Positions 54,215 to 61,894 of a DNA stretch of 61,894 bases are shown here, piece by piece; positions within the stretch are counted from its first letter, which is position 1; each line of letters opens with the position of its first letter. The stretch is from Bryobacterales bacterium (GTDB lineage: Bacteria > Acidobacteriota > Terriglobia > Bryobacterales > Bryobacteraceae), in contig JADLCT010000005.1 in the NCBI GenBank assembly GCA_020847045.1, forward strand, positions 1 to 61,894. Reading direction: 5' to 3'. A program made the position numbers and the translations under genes. Below the pieces are notes generated by a model, which saw only the letters and a program-made list of their open reading frames with translations, was not told the origin of the DNA and did not search any database.

Positions 54215-55597
54215 TCAGGCCCACAACTCGTGAATCGGGAAGTAGAATTCTTCGTTGTTCACGCGCGGAACGTATTCAAAGCCACGCCCGGCAGGGTAAT
54301 CATAGCGGACCTTGGTCCAGTCGATGCCCAGCGCGGAGTAGATGGTGGCCTCGATGTCCTCGCTGCGGATGTCGCGGCCCAGGCTCCAGCCGGGTTCGGC
54401 GGTGGAGCGTCCCTGGGCGTCGGAGGCGCCGATGGCCCGTCCGCCGCGAATGCCCGCGCCGGCCATGAACACGGCGGTTTGCAGAAAGTGGTCGCGGCCC
54501 GAGGTCGTATTCAGATTGCCGGTGGTGCGGCCAAACTCGCCCAGGGCGAGAATGAGCGTACTGTCGAATAGCCCCTCGTTTTTCAAGTCCTCGATCAGCG
54601 TTCCGAGTCCGCCGTCGAACTGGCGGCCGAGCGAGGCGGCATTGGAGGCGTTCAACGCGCCCGTGTAAATGTTGTTGTGGTTGTCCCAGGAGCCGACGTT
54701 GATCTGGATGAAACGCGGGCCGAGTCCGCCCTTCAGCAGATTCCGCGTGGCCAGGCAGGCGTTGCCGAAGCCGGAGTTGCCGTAGCGGACGCGCTCCTCC
54801 GTGGTGAAGCGGAAGGCGGCGTCGACCTCGCTGTTGTACATCAGGCGGCGCGCGCTCAGGTTCCAGTTCACCATCTCGGCGGTTCCGGCGCCCAGGGTTT
54901 GCAGGGAGCGCTCTTCGGCGTCGAGTTGCATGAGCAGTTCCCAGCGGCGCAGGAAAGCGTCGCCGCCGCTGGGGTGCGTGGTGTTGCCCAGTCCGTTGCC
55001 GCCGGGGTTTACATAAAACGGGCCATGCTCGGAGGCGAGGTATCCATTCTCGGGACCGCTGCCCGAGTTCAGCGACAGAAAGGCCGGCAGCGGCTTTCCC
55101 GCGTTCTCCTGGGCGAATTCGAGCGACACCACCGAGCCGATGTGCGGGGCGAATTTATTCACCGAGGGCACGGGATTGCGGCCGATTTGCAGCCACGACT
55201 GGCCCAGTCCATGCACCGCCGTCCAGGAGAGCACGCTGCGCAGGAGGACGGCCGAGTCGAGATGGCCGGCGAGTTTCGGAAACAGGCCGCGCGGCCAGCG
55301 CACGCCGCCGTAGCTGGTGGGATCAAATGCCGTGGGCGTCCAGGCGCCTTCCTTCAGGTCGAAGGTGTCGGTGTGGGATGGTCCGCCCGTCATGTTCACC
55401 AGCACGCAGTAGCGGGCCGTGCCCTTGGGCGGGGAGGCGGCGCGGGCCACGGTCTCCAGGGGGCGGGAGGGCAGAAGCATGTATCCGCCCAGAGCCGACG
55501 CCGCGTGGCGGAACAGGCAGCGGCGCGTCAGATGGCGCCGGCGCAGCAGGTGAACGCCGGAGATCCGGTTCCAGTCGATTCCAAAACGGTCGCGCAT
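54215..55597 (-). CDS. DUF1501 exported protein (second pair)
   Basis: 460 residues. Its N-terminus is longer than that of the copy at 43.6-45.0 kb: residues 1-28 are basic (RRRHLTRRCLFRHAA) and only then comes a hydrophobic stretch, consistent with a Tat-like signal. Family motifs: VNMTGGPSHTDTFDLK, SVVSLEFAQENAGKP, ALGEFGRTTG and GRDHFLQT near the C-terminus. It starts 22 bases after the stop of the DUF1549 gene on the same strand. Function unknown; it is assumed to act with its partner in the cell envelope. Confidence 0.88.
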   Translation of the reverse strand: MRDRFGIDWNRISGVHLLRRRHLTRRCLFRHAASALGGYMLLPSRPLETVARAASPPKGTARYCVLVNMTGGPSHTDTFDLKEGAWTPTAFDPTSYGGVRWPRGLFPKLAGHLDSAVLLRSVLSWTAVHGLGQSWLQIGRNPVPSVNKFAPHIGSVVSLEFAQENAGKPLPAFLSLNSGSGPENGYLASEHGPFYVNPGGNGLGNTTHPSGGDAFLRRWELLMQLDAEERSLQTLGAGTAEMVNWNLSARRLMYNSEVDAAFRFTTEERVRYGNSGFGNACLATRNLLKGGLGPRFIQINVGSWDNHNNIYTGALNASNAASLGRQFDGGLGTLIEDLKNEGLFDSTLILALGEFGRTTGNLNTTSGRDHFLQTAVFMAGAGIRGGRAIGASDAQGRSTAEPGWSLGRDIRSEDIEATIYSALGIDWTKVRYDYPAGRGFEYVPRVNNEEFYFPIHELWA

Positions 55598-55619
55598 GTA
55601 CTTTTCTCCGCCTTCGTAC

Positions 55620-57512
55620 TTAATAGCTGAACAGGAACTCGACCTTGTTTACCAAGGCCCAGGCCAGATCCTCGATGGCCATATTGCGCGCCGTGGCCGA
55701 AGTGGCGTAGCGGGCAAGGAAGGCCAGCGCCCGTTCGCGTTCATACTCGCTTGGCATGCGGCCCAGGAAGGTGAGGAACATCTCGTCGGTGAGTTCGCCG
55801 TTACCGGCGATTTTGGCCACGCGCTGCAGCGTGGGCGAGGCGGTCATGCGCACGCGGTTGATCACCTGCGCATCGTTCATCAGGGCCAGTTGCTGCAGGA
55901 TGCTGCCCGATTGCCGGCGCTCGATCGTGTCGCGGTTGCCGCGCAGGAAGGTGTTCATGAACGCGTTGGCGCCGCCGTTGGAGCGCGGCTCCACGGGTTC
56001 GGGCAGTTCCATGGCCCAGCGGGCCGGATCGCTCCAACCCTCGACGGTGTAGTTGGTCATGACGCCGGTGGCCTTGGCCAGTTCGTCGTGGATCTCCTCG
56101 CCCATCAGCCGCCGTGGATAGTGGCGGGCAAACAGAGGCACCTTGGTGAGGTCCCACGCGGCGTCGTAGCGCGAACTCAACTGGTAAGCCGAGGATTGCA
56201 CGAGCAGCCGGAGGAACTCGCGCAGGTTGAAGTTCTCCTCGCGCAGCACGCGGGCCAGATCCTCGAGCAGACGGGGATGCGACGCCTGCAGCGCCCAGGG
56301 GGCGGGCGGCGGATTGTCAGGATCGAGCCGCGCCGGATCGAGCCCTTCCACGGGTTCCACCAGACCGTGATTGAACATCTCCTTCCATAGCCGGTTGGCG
56401 AAGTTGCGCGCCAGCATGGGATCGTTCATGACGTTTTCGGCGAAGGCGGCGCGCCAGTTGGCCGTATCGGGCTTGGCGCCAGTGACGTGATATTCCGGCG
56501 TCAGGTTGCGCAGCGAGCCGATGGCCACGCGGTTGGGCCGGTTGCCGTAATTCGTATTCAGGTCATAGGTGCCGGTGGTGGCGTCGGAGACGGCGTTGCT
56601 CTGGTAATAGTCGCTGGCCGTGTTGTTGTCCTGCACGCGGCGCGTGCGGGAGAAGAAGGCGGCCATGCGGTAGGCGTCCAGCCGGGTGGCGGACTTGCCC
56701 CAGACGCTGAGAGCGTCCAGGTGGCGGCGGCCATCGTGGCAGACGAGGCAATCGTAATGTCCCATGCCGAGGAACATGGAGGCCGAGCGGGAGAACATCA
56801 GATCGTAGGTGTCCTGGGCCGGGCCGGTGGAGATGCCGCCTAAAACATAGTTGGCCGCGCCAGTGGAGGATTCGAAGTTGTTGCCGCGCCCCGTGATCGC
56901 CTCGTAGACGATGTCCTTCAGCGGCTTGTTTTCGTGGATGGCGCCGCGCATCCAGTCATACATGGCATTGCGGCCACGGAACTGGCGGGAGAAGTTGGCC
57001 GAGTTGCGCGTATTTTGCAGCAGGTCGCCGAGCCACATGGTCCACTTATGGGTGAACTCGGGCGAGTAGAGAAGCTGGTCGATGACGATGTTGCGCTTGG
57101 AGGCGTCATCCTGCGCGGCGAAGGTGCGCACCTGTTCGGAGGTGGGAATGCGGCCGGTGAGGTCGAGCGTGATGCGGCGCAGAAACTCCTCGTCGGTGGT
57201 GAGCCGGGCCGATTCAACGCCGGCCTGTTCGAGTTTGCCAAAGATGGCGTCGTCGATCAGGTTGCGGCGCGGAATGGAGGAGGCGGCAACGGCGAGCGGC
57301 TGCTGTCCCGCCCGGCGGCGGACGCCAAAGTGGGCGGCGCGCTGAAAGGCGTCCTCTCGCGCGCGTCCGGATTGCTCCAGGAATTGCTCAGGATTTTCCG
57401 TATAGGAACAGTTGGCGCCTGAACCCGAGCCATTCTGCGCCAGGCAGACAGCCAGGGCGCCGAACGCAGGAAGAACGGCACGCAGCCTTGCCCAAAGGCT
57501 TCGTCGAATCAC
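55620..57512 (-). CDS. DUF1549-domain exported protein with one CxxCH
   Basis: 630 residues from a GTG at 57512 with GGGAGG 7 bases upstream; the in-frame extension to 57542 is rejected because it passes through that site. Signal peptide (VIRRSLWARLRAVLPAFGALAV). DUF1549 core: RITLDLTGRIPTSEQV, a single c-type heme motif CLVCHDGRRH, then NRLWKEMFNHGLVEPVEG of DUF1553 type. It lacks the N-terminal PSCyt1 domain of the 41-kb copy and is about 220 residues shorter. Partner of the DUF1501 gene downstream. Confidence 0.88.
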   Translation of the reverse strand: MIRRSLWARLRAVLPAFGALAVCLAQNGSGSGANCSYTENPEQFLEQSGRAREDAFQRAAHFGVRRRAGQQPLAVAASSIPRRNLIDDAIFGKLEQAGVESARLTTDEEFLRRITLDLTGRIPTSEQVRTFAAQDDASKRNIVIDQLLYSPEFTHKWTMWLGDLLQNTRNSANFSRQFRGRNAMYDWMRGAIHENKPLKDIVYEAITGRGNNFESSTGAANYVLGGISTGPAQDTYDLMFSRSASMFLGMGHYDCLVCHDGRRHLDALSVWGKSATRLDAYRMAAFFSRTRRVQDNNTASDYYQSNAVSDATTGTYDLNTNYGNRPNRVAIGSLRNLTPEYHVTGAKPDTANWRAAFAENVMNDPMLARNFANRLWKEMFNHGLVEPVEGLDPARLDPDNPPPAPWALQASHPRLLEDLARVLREENFNLREFLRLLVQSSAYQLSSRYDAAWDLTKVPLFARHYPRRLMGEEIHDELAKATGVMTNYTVEGWSDPARWAMELPEPVEPRSNGGANAFMNTFLRGNRDTIERRQSGSILQQLALMNDAQVINRVRMTASPTLQRVAKIAGNGELTDEMFLTFLGRMPSEYERERALAFLARYATSATARNMAIEDLAWALVNKVEFLFSY

Positions 57513-57621
57513 AATGCACCCTCCCGCCCGGCACATGACCACATCTCAACGCGGCGCCGGAGCGCATCTACCAACCTAGCAAATTTCGAGGCGGCCGCAT
57601 ATATACCACAGGCGGTCAAAA

Positions 57622-59409
57622 TCACCCCGGACGGCGGGCCGGCCGGGGTGGGTTGACGTGGCAGTGCTGGCAGACCGCCGTCTGCAACTGGGGGTCTACC
57701 CGGTGCGCGTCCGCCCGGAAGGGCGCCATCTCGGCGTGACAACCGGTGCAGTTCAGATCGCGGCTGACCACCAGGCGGTGCGCCTGTTCAAAGTGCCAGT
57801 AGCCGGGGCGGCCCTTGGCAATCATGGCCGGGAGGTTGTGGCACGACTTGCAGGCGGTGGCAAGCGCCGGGCTGGCGGCGGGAGGCGTTGTGCGCACTAC
57901 GGCGGAGGAGGGCGGGGGCGGCTCGGGTTTGCGTTCGGCGATCACCGTTTGCGCCGCCACCCGTCCCATCAGGATCGACGGCCCGAGAAAGGTGCCTTCG
58001 AGCCCGTTTTTCCCATTGATGCCGCCAAACCCTGTGGCTTCTCCGGCGGCCAAAAGGCCAGGGACGGGCTTGCCCGCGTTGTTGAGCACACGGCATGACG
58101 CATCCACGGTGATGCCGCCCATGCTTTTGCGCACCAGGATGTACATCGGCGCGGCGTAGAAGGGCGGCTTCACGATGGGGCGCGGCGGCGGGGCGAATTC
58201 CGCGTTCCTCACCTTCGGGCCGAAGCGGCCAAAGTCGGTGTCCGCGCCGGCCTCGATCATCCGGTTGTAGCGTTCGATGGTGGCGTTGAGGGCGCCGGCA
58301 GGCATGCCCGTCTCCTGGGCGAGAGCGTCCAGGGTAGGTGCGCTCTTGATGAAGCCGGGCACTTCGAATAGTTCCGCCACGCGGTCCATTGTGTAGCCGG
58401 AGTGCACGACGCGGAAGCCCATCCTGCCGTCGGCGTCGAAAACCGCCCAAAAATGCCCGCCCGGCTGCGCGGCCACGACGGGAACGGTGCTCTTTGGTTC
58501 ATGTTGTTCGAGGACGAACCGCTTGCCCAGGGTATTCACCCAGATGGCCCCGTTGGCCATGGTGAAGAAGCCGCGCTTGCCGTCGGGATCGAATGGATCG
58601 GGGAGTCCGCTCGCGTAGTTCCATTGATGGTCGAGCCGGCTGGCAGTGCCGCCGGCGGGCTTTGCCAGTTCCATGCCGCTGCCGGTGGCGAAGAAGCCGC
58701 CGCCCACCAGCACGCGATCGGGCACGCGCATGGAGCGCGGCCAGGTGGCTCGCACCAGGTCCAGATCCATGGCGAACCCGCCGGTGCTCAGCAGTACGGC
58801 GCCGGCTTCCAGCCGGCTTTTGACGCCGGTCCGCAGGTTCAGTACCGAGACGCCGGTTACGCGGCCTTTTTCGGTGAGCAGGCCGGTCACACGGGTGTTG
58901 AACAGGAAGGTGGTCCGGCCCAGCCGCAGGAGTTCGCGGTAGAGAGGAAGGACCAGGCCAAGGCCCTGATTCCGGGGCCCGTGAAAGCGGGGCACGCTGT
59001 TGCCCACGCTCCCCTGGCCGACGCCCAGGAACTCCACGCCGAGCGCGGTCAGCCAGTCATGGACGCCGGTTTTGGAGTTGTGCGCGTAATAATGTACCCA
59101 AGCCTCGTTGGGATCCTCGCCCCAGGTTCGGAAATCGCGTTCGGCGAGTTCGGGCGAGTCGGCGATTTTCAGCCTCTCTTGAAGAGGCGTGCCGACCAGG
59201 GACAAGCCGCCGGAGGAGATCACGGCATGTCCTCCGAAGACCGAGTTTTGCTCGATGACGGTTATGTGAAGACCGGCGCGGGCGCCTTCGAGGGCGGCCG
59301 AGAGGCCCGCGATGCCGGCCCCGGTGATGATCATGCCGGGCCGTTCGGCAGCGTAGCCCCGGGCGAGCATGGCAAGCAGGCCAAGTAAGAAAAACCATAT
59401 ATAGGGCAT
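57622..59409 (-). CDS. Periplasmic flavocytochrome: FAD_binding_2 domain with C-terminal triheme tail
   Basis: 595 residues. Signal peptide (MPYIWFFLLGLLAMLARGYA). FAD domain: MIITGAGIAGLSAALEGA, GGHAVISSGG and NGLEGTFLGPSILMGRVAAQ, a fumarate-reductase/urocanate-reductase-like fold. The capping region has VRKSMGGITVD where fumarate reductases have HTMGG, so the substrate may differ. The last ~85 residues carry three c-heme sites (CKSCH ~518, CTGCH ~555, CQHCH ~580) plus extra His (YWHFEQAH, DAHRVD) as possible distal ligands. The heme part is at the C-terminus, opposite to Shewanella-type flavocytochrome c. The upstream gap 59410-59626 (217 bases) holds nothing recognised. Confidence 0.87.
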   Translation of the reverse strand: MPYIWFFLLGLLAMLARGYAAERPGMIITGAGIAGLSAALEGARAGLHITVIEQNSVFGGHAVISSGGLSLVGTPLQERLKIADSPELAERDFRTWGEDPNEAWVHYYAHNSKTGVHDWLTALGVEFLGVGQGSVGNSVPRFHGPRNQGLGLVLPLYRELLRLGRTTFLFNTRVTGLLTEKGRVTGVSVLNLRTGVKSRLEAGAVLLSTGGFAMDLDLVRATWPRSMRVPDRVLVGGGFFATGSGMELAKPAGGTASRLDHQWNYASGLPDPFDPDGKRGFFTMANGAIWVNTLGKRFVLEQHEPKSTVPVVAAQPGGHFWAVFDADGRMGFRVVHSGYTMDRVAELFEVPGFIKSAPTLDALAQETGMPAGALNATIERYNRMIEAGADTDFGRFGPKVRNAEFAPPPRPIVKPPFYAAPMYILVRKSMGGITVDASCRVLNNAGKPVPGLLAAGEATGFGGINGKNGLEGTFLGPSILMGRVAAQTVIAERKPEPPPPSSAVVRTTPPAASPALATACKSCHNLPAMIAKGRPGYWHFEQAHRLVVSRDLNCTGCHAEMAPFRADAHRVDPQLQTAVCQHCHVNPPRPARRPG

Positions 59410-59626
59410 TCAGTTTCAGATCCTTTTCTGATCCGTGGAAGCCCGATGATACGGCTGCTTCTTCGAGCCACGGTCCGGTTGAGTCCGGCAGGGCGGCGAA
59501 ACGCGCGTCCGCGCGAAGCTTATCACAGCGGGCGGCGGTTATCCGCACGCAAGTTGCATGGAAGGGCGGCAACGCTCCCGGCGGTCAGCGGAGCGCCCGG
59601 ATCCGGGGGTAAGATCAAGTACTGTG

Positions 59627-59941
59627 ATGAGTCAAACGGCGCCCGACACACCTGCTCTGGAGCCAACCTTTGAATTCCTGGTGGCGACATTGCGCATGCA
59701 GGCCGAGATGCATCTGGGTTTGATGCCGATGCCCGGCGAGGAGAAGGCGCTTCCGGCGAACCTGCCCGTGGCGCGCCACTTTATCGACGTGCTGGCGATG
59801 CTGGTTGAGAAGACGAAGGGGAACCTGACGGCGTCCGAGTCGCGGATGCTGGAGAACTCGGTCACCGAGTTGCGGTTCCGGTTCGTGATGGCCGGCGAAA
59901 AGGCCGGGGGGAGCGCCGGATCCGCCGCCGAAACGCGGTAG
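59627..59941 (+). CDS. DUF1844 protein
   Basis: 104 residues. Pattern of DUF1844: FEFLVATLRMQAEMHLG, PANLPVARHFIDVLAML, EKTKGNLTASESRMLENS and TELRFRFV. Mostly helical, no signal peptide, presumably cytoplasmic; function unknown. It is found widely in Acidobacteria, Planctomycetes and Deltaproteobacteria. The ATG at 59627 is preferred over the extension to 59558, though no clear Shine-Dalgarno precedes it. It is 8 bases before the PhnP-like gene, so it probably shares an operon with it and ribF. Confidence 0.85.
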   Translation: MSQTAPDTPALEPTFEFLVATLRMQAEMHLGLMPMPGEEKALPANLPVARHFIDVLAMLVEKTKGNLTASESRMLENSVTELRFRFVMAGEKAGGSAGSAAETR

Positions 59942-59949
59942 CGCCACCC

Positions 59950-60750
59950 ATGGGGCCAGGCGAAAACCAGTTGCGCGTGCTCGTGCTGGGCAGTGGCACG
60001 AGCGTGGGCGTGCCGACCATCGGCTGCCACTGCGCCGTCTGCACCTCGGCGGACCCTCGCGACAACCGTCTCAGGCCCTCCATTGTGTTTCAGTACGGCG
60101 GGCGGGCGGTTCTGGTGGATACTACGCCGGACTTCCGCCAGCAGGCGCTGCGCCACGGGCTGTCCCGCGTGGACGCGATTCTCTATACGCACTCGCACGC
60201 CGACCATATTCTGGGGTTGGATGACATCCGGCCCTACAATTTCCGGCAGAAGGATCCGATTCCGATTTTCGCCTCGGATCCGACCATGGATGCGATTCAG
60301 AGCGTGTTCCGCTATGCGTTCATCGAGCACACCGTAAAGACGCATATTCCGAAGCTGGCTCCCGTGCGCCTGAGCGGCGAACCGTTCGACCTGTTCGGCC
60401 GCCTGGTGACGCCGGTGCGTCTGCTGCACGGACAGAACGAGATCTATGGATACCGGATCGGGCCGGTGGCCTATTTGACCGACCACAGCGAGATTCCCGA
60501 GGAGTCCTACGCGTTGCTGGAGGGGCTGGAGGTGCTGTTTCTGGATGCCCTGCGGCACAAACCGCACCCGACGCATTCCACCGTGGAGCGCTCCTTGCGG
60601 CATGTGGAACGGCTGAAACCGCGCCGGGCGCTGTTCACGCACATTGCGCACGACCTGGGCCATGCGCGGACCGAAGAACTGCTGCCGGACAACGTGCGTC
60701 TGGCATACGACGGAATGGAGTTCACGGTGGATCTGCCGCCGGCGCCATGA
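59950..60750 (+). CDS. MBL-fold metallo-hydrolase, PhnP-like
   Basis: 266 residues. The N-terminal GSGTSVGVPTIGCHCAVC is the PhnP-type insertion that binds an extra structural zinc through Cys/His. The MBL motif THSHADHILGLDD carries the dimetal ligands, with further His/Asp in LTDHSEIPEE and FLDALRHKPHPTHST. PhnP cleaves cyclic phosphodiesters in phosphonate use, but solo members without a phn operon, as here, are common and probably act on other phosphodiesters. The stop overlaps the ribF start (ATGA). Confidence 0.92.
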   Translation: MGPGENQLRVLVLGSGTSVGVPTIGCHCAVCTSADPRDNRLRPSIVFQYGGRAVLVDTTPDFRQQALRHGLSRVDAILYTHSHADHILGLDDIRPYNFRQKDPIPIFASDPTMDAIQSVFRYAFIEHTVKTHIPKLAPVRLSGEPFDLFGRLVTPVRLLHGQNEIYGYRIGPVAYLTDHSEIPEESYALLEGLEVLFLDALRHKPHPTHSTVERSLRHVERLKPRRALFTHIAHDLGHARTEELLPDNVRLAYDGMEFTVDLPPAP

Positions 60751-61715
60751 GCTTTCAGGTTCTGCATTCATGGGAGGAGGCGCGGGCGGCGCGCGCGGCC
60801 TCGGCCGTGGCCGTGGGCAACTTCGATGGTGTCCACCGCGGGCATCAACTGCTGTTTGCGCACGCGGGCGAGGCGGCACGGCGCAACGCCTGGGTTTCCC
60901 TGGCGCTGACCTTTGCTCCGCATCCGGCCAGAATTCTGCGGCCGGACCGGGCGCCCCGGCTGCTGAGCACGCTCGAACAGCGGCTGGGTTGGATGCGCGA
61001 AGCGGGCGTCGAACGCGCCGTTGTGCTGCCATTTACGCAGGAACTGGCCGGCTGGGGACCGGAGGAGTTTGCGCGGCGCGTGCTGCACGAAGGTCTGGAT
61101 GCCAGGCTCGTGGTGGTGGGCGACAACTTCCGGTTCGGCAAGGGCGCGGCCGGCAATGTGGAGACGCTGACTGAGATGGGCCGGCGGTATGGCTTCGCGA
61201 CGGGGATTGTGACCGGGCTGGTCATCCGCGGCATGACGGCCAGTTCCAGCGAGATCCGGGGGTTGATCGAGGCGGGCGAGGTGGCGCGGGCGGCTCGCTT
61301 GCTGGGACGCCCGTACGGATTGTCGGGCGAGGTGGTGCGGGGGCACGGCATTGGACGCGCGCAGACGGTGCCTACCCTAAACCTGAAGACGGCGGCGGAG
61401 ATCCTCCCGGCGGTCGGAGTGTACGTGAGTTCGGTGCTGGATCTGGCGACGGGGGAACGATGGGCTTCTGTGACGAATGTCGGATTTCGCCCCACCTTTG
61501 GCGGGAAGGAGCTCTCCATCGAGAGTTTTGTGCTGTCGCCGTTCGACGGAAAGCAGCCGGAGAGGATCCGGGTAGAGTTTCACTTGCGCCTGCGGGCCGA
61601 GCGTGGCTTTGCCGATGCGGCGGCGCTAAAAGCCCAAATCCTGCGTGACGTAGCGCGCGCGCAGGCTTGGCGCAGGCGGGCGAAGCGGTGGGTGGGGCAG
61701 TGTGTAAGCGATTGA
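60747..61715 (+). CDS. ribF: Bifunctional riboflavin kinase / FAD synthetase
   Basis: 322 residues, normal length. N-terminal FAD-synthetase (adenylyltransferase) domain with VAVGNFDGVHRGHQ (HxGH-like nucleotide site) and TASSSEIRGLI. C-terminal riboflavin kinase domain with RGHGIGRAQTVPTLNL and VTNVGFRPTFGG. It makes FMN and FAD from riboflavin. It is coupled to the PhnP-like gene upstream by a 4-base overlap. Flavin supply suits the several flavoproteins in this window, but the link is not specific. Confidence 0.95.
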   Translation: MSFQVLHSWEEARAARAASAVAVGNFDGVHRGHQLLFAHAGEAARRNAWVSLALTFAPHPARILRPDRAPRLLSTLEQRLGWMREAGVERAVVLPFTQELAGWGPEEFARRVLHEGLDARLVVVGDNFRFGKGAAGNVETLTEMGRRYGFATGIVTGLVIRGMTASSSEIRGLIEAGEVARAARLLGRPYGLSGEVVRGHGIGRAQTVPTLNLKTAAEILPAVGVYVSSVLDLATGERWASVTNVGFRPTFGGKELSIESFVLSPFDGKQPERIRVEFHLRLRAERGFADAAALKAQILRDVARAQAWRRRAKRWVGQCVSD

Positions 61716-61771
61716 TTTCGAATGGGATGGTGGCCGCGGTGGGTTGGCTGGGCCGGGCATGGAAGCTGAAT

Positions 61772-61780
61772 TGCTATAAT
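61772..61780 (+). promoter_or_regulatory. Extended -10 promoter of the aldolase gene
   Basis: TGCTATAAT: a perfect TATAAT with the TGn extension, 13 bases before the ATG at 61794. No good -35 was found at 16-18 bases. Expected 5' UTR of only about 6 bases. Confidence 0.5.
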
Positions 61781-61793
61781 TCTAAGTGATCTC

Positions 61794-61894
61794 ATGTCAC
61801 TTTCCCAAGGCAAAATCAAACATCTGAAAGCACTCTCGAACGAGAACGGCGTGATCGCGGCAGCGGCCATGGACCAGCGCGGTAGCTTGCAAAA
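61794..61894 (+). CDS. LacD-type (tagatose-1,6-bisphosphate / class I) aldolase, 5' part only
   Basis: Only the first 33 codons are in the window. They read MSLSQGKIKHLKALS, then VIAAAAMDQRGSLQ. The AMDQRGSL motif at the start of a TIM-barrel aldolase is typical of LacD-like proteins, which cleave tagatose- or fructose-1,6-bisphosphate or related sugar phosphates. With so little sequence the substrate cannot be set. A near-consensus extended -10 lies just upstream, so it is probably not in the ribF operon. Confidence 0.75.
   Translation, partial: MSLSQGKIKHLKALSNENGVIAAAAMDQRGSLQ

Noticed and set aside
57513..57542. Extension of the DUF1549 protein to an upstream start
   Set aside because: The extension passes through the GGGAGG Shine-Dalgarno; the GTG at 57512 gives a clean signal peptide.
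59410..59626. Possible RNA gene or regulatory element in the largest plain gap
   Set aside because: Only a short 4-bp repeat near its start and no tRNA-like arms, T-run or conserved riboswitch core could be seen.
1..61894. CRISPR arrays, insertion sequences, prophage or integron
   Set aside because: No spaced direct repeats, transposase, integrase or terminal inverted repeats were found by reading; the region looks like ordinary chromosome.

Overview
The window is a GC-rich, gene-dense chromosomal segment from a diderm bacterium. It most likely comes from an acidobacterium of the Bryobacterales/Solibacterales group. The outer-membrane inventory (LolD-type ATPase, LptD, a TonB-dependent Oar-like receptor, a porin next to a decaheme cytochrome) shows a double membrane. 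The Solibacter-type C-terminal domain (TIGR03437-like) on a glycosidase, two DUF1549/DUF1553 + DUF1501 gene pairs, and DUF1080, DUF1844 and DUF4097 proteins are a typical acidobacterial mix. I see no tRNA, rRNA, CRISPR array, insertion sequence, integrase or phage gene. Placement is by recognition of families only; no search was run.

Layout. 1-4.9 kb: end of a LolD-type ATPase, clpC, an orphan histidine kinase, and ilvA with a leader that looks like a transcription attenuator. 4.9-18.4 kb: a solo homocysteine methyltransferase-like protein, a DUF4097 lipoprotein, pyruvate carboxylase, L31, a DUF1080 protein, an amidohydrolase-fold protein lacking the usual metal ligands, an ISC-type ferredoxin, an exported carboxypeptidase, glucose-6-phosphate isomerase and a zinc-ribbon/RDD membrane protein. 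18.5-28.9 kb: lptD, a UDP-galactopyranose-mutase-like flavoprotein, two exported proteins built on cytosolic enzyme folds (Gfo/Idh and DapA), NAD synthetase and a beta-propeller/phosphoesterase. 28.9-32.2 kb: a decaheme cytochrome, outer-membrane barrel and small membrane protein module. 32.2-41 kb: CPBP protease, A-type Fe-S carrier, RecX, YtxH and DUF948 proteins, a PHP phosphatase-like protein, an M1-type peptidase, a lysine-rich exported protein and a family 2 glycosyltransferase. 41-57.5 kb: a PSD1/DUF1501 pair, a three-gene set (GHL10 glycosidase, DUF3999, Oar-like receptor), ribA, a LytS-type kinase, a methyltransferase and a second DUF1549/DUF1501 pair. 57.6-61.9 kb: a flavoprotein with a triheme tail, DUF1844, a PhnP-like hydrolase, ribF and the start of a LacD-type aldolase.

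How the genes may work together. Much of the content is envelope and export: LptD, Lol, the receptor and exported hydrolases fit a polymer-degrading soil lifestyle. A second theme is periplasmic electron transfer. A decaheme/porin conduit, a flavocytochrome of inverted domain order and several PSCyt-type proteins all lie in one 62-kb window. The most testable new observations are the ilvA leader (an Ile/Thr-containing 17-residue peptide followed by a strong intrinsic terminator just before the ilvA ribosome-binding site), the inverted flavocytochrome, and the compact decaheme/porin module. Several exported proteins also keep an enzyme fold but have lost expected catalytic residues.

Gene-free stretches are all shorter than 300 bases. 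The longest are about 218 bases upstream of ilvA (leader) and 217 bases at 59410-59626 (nothing recognised).
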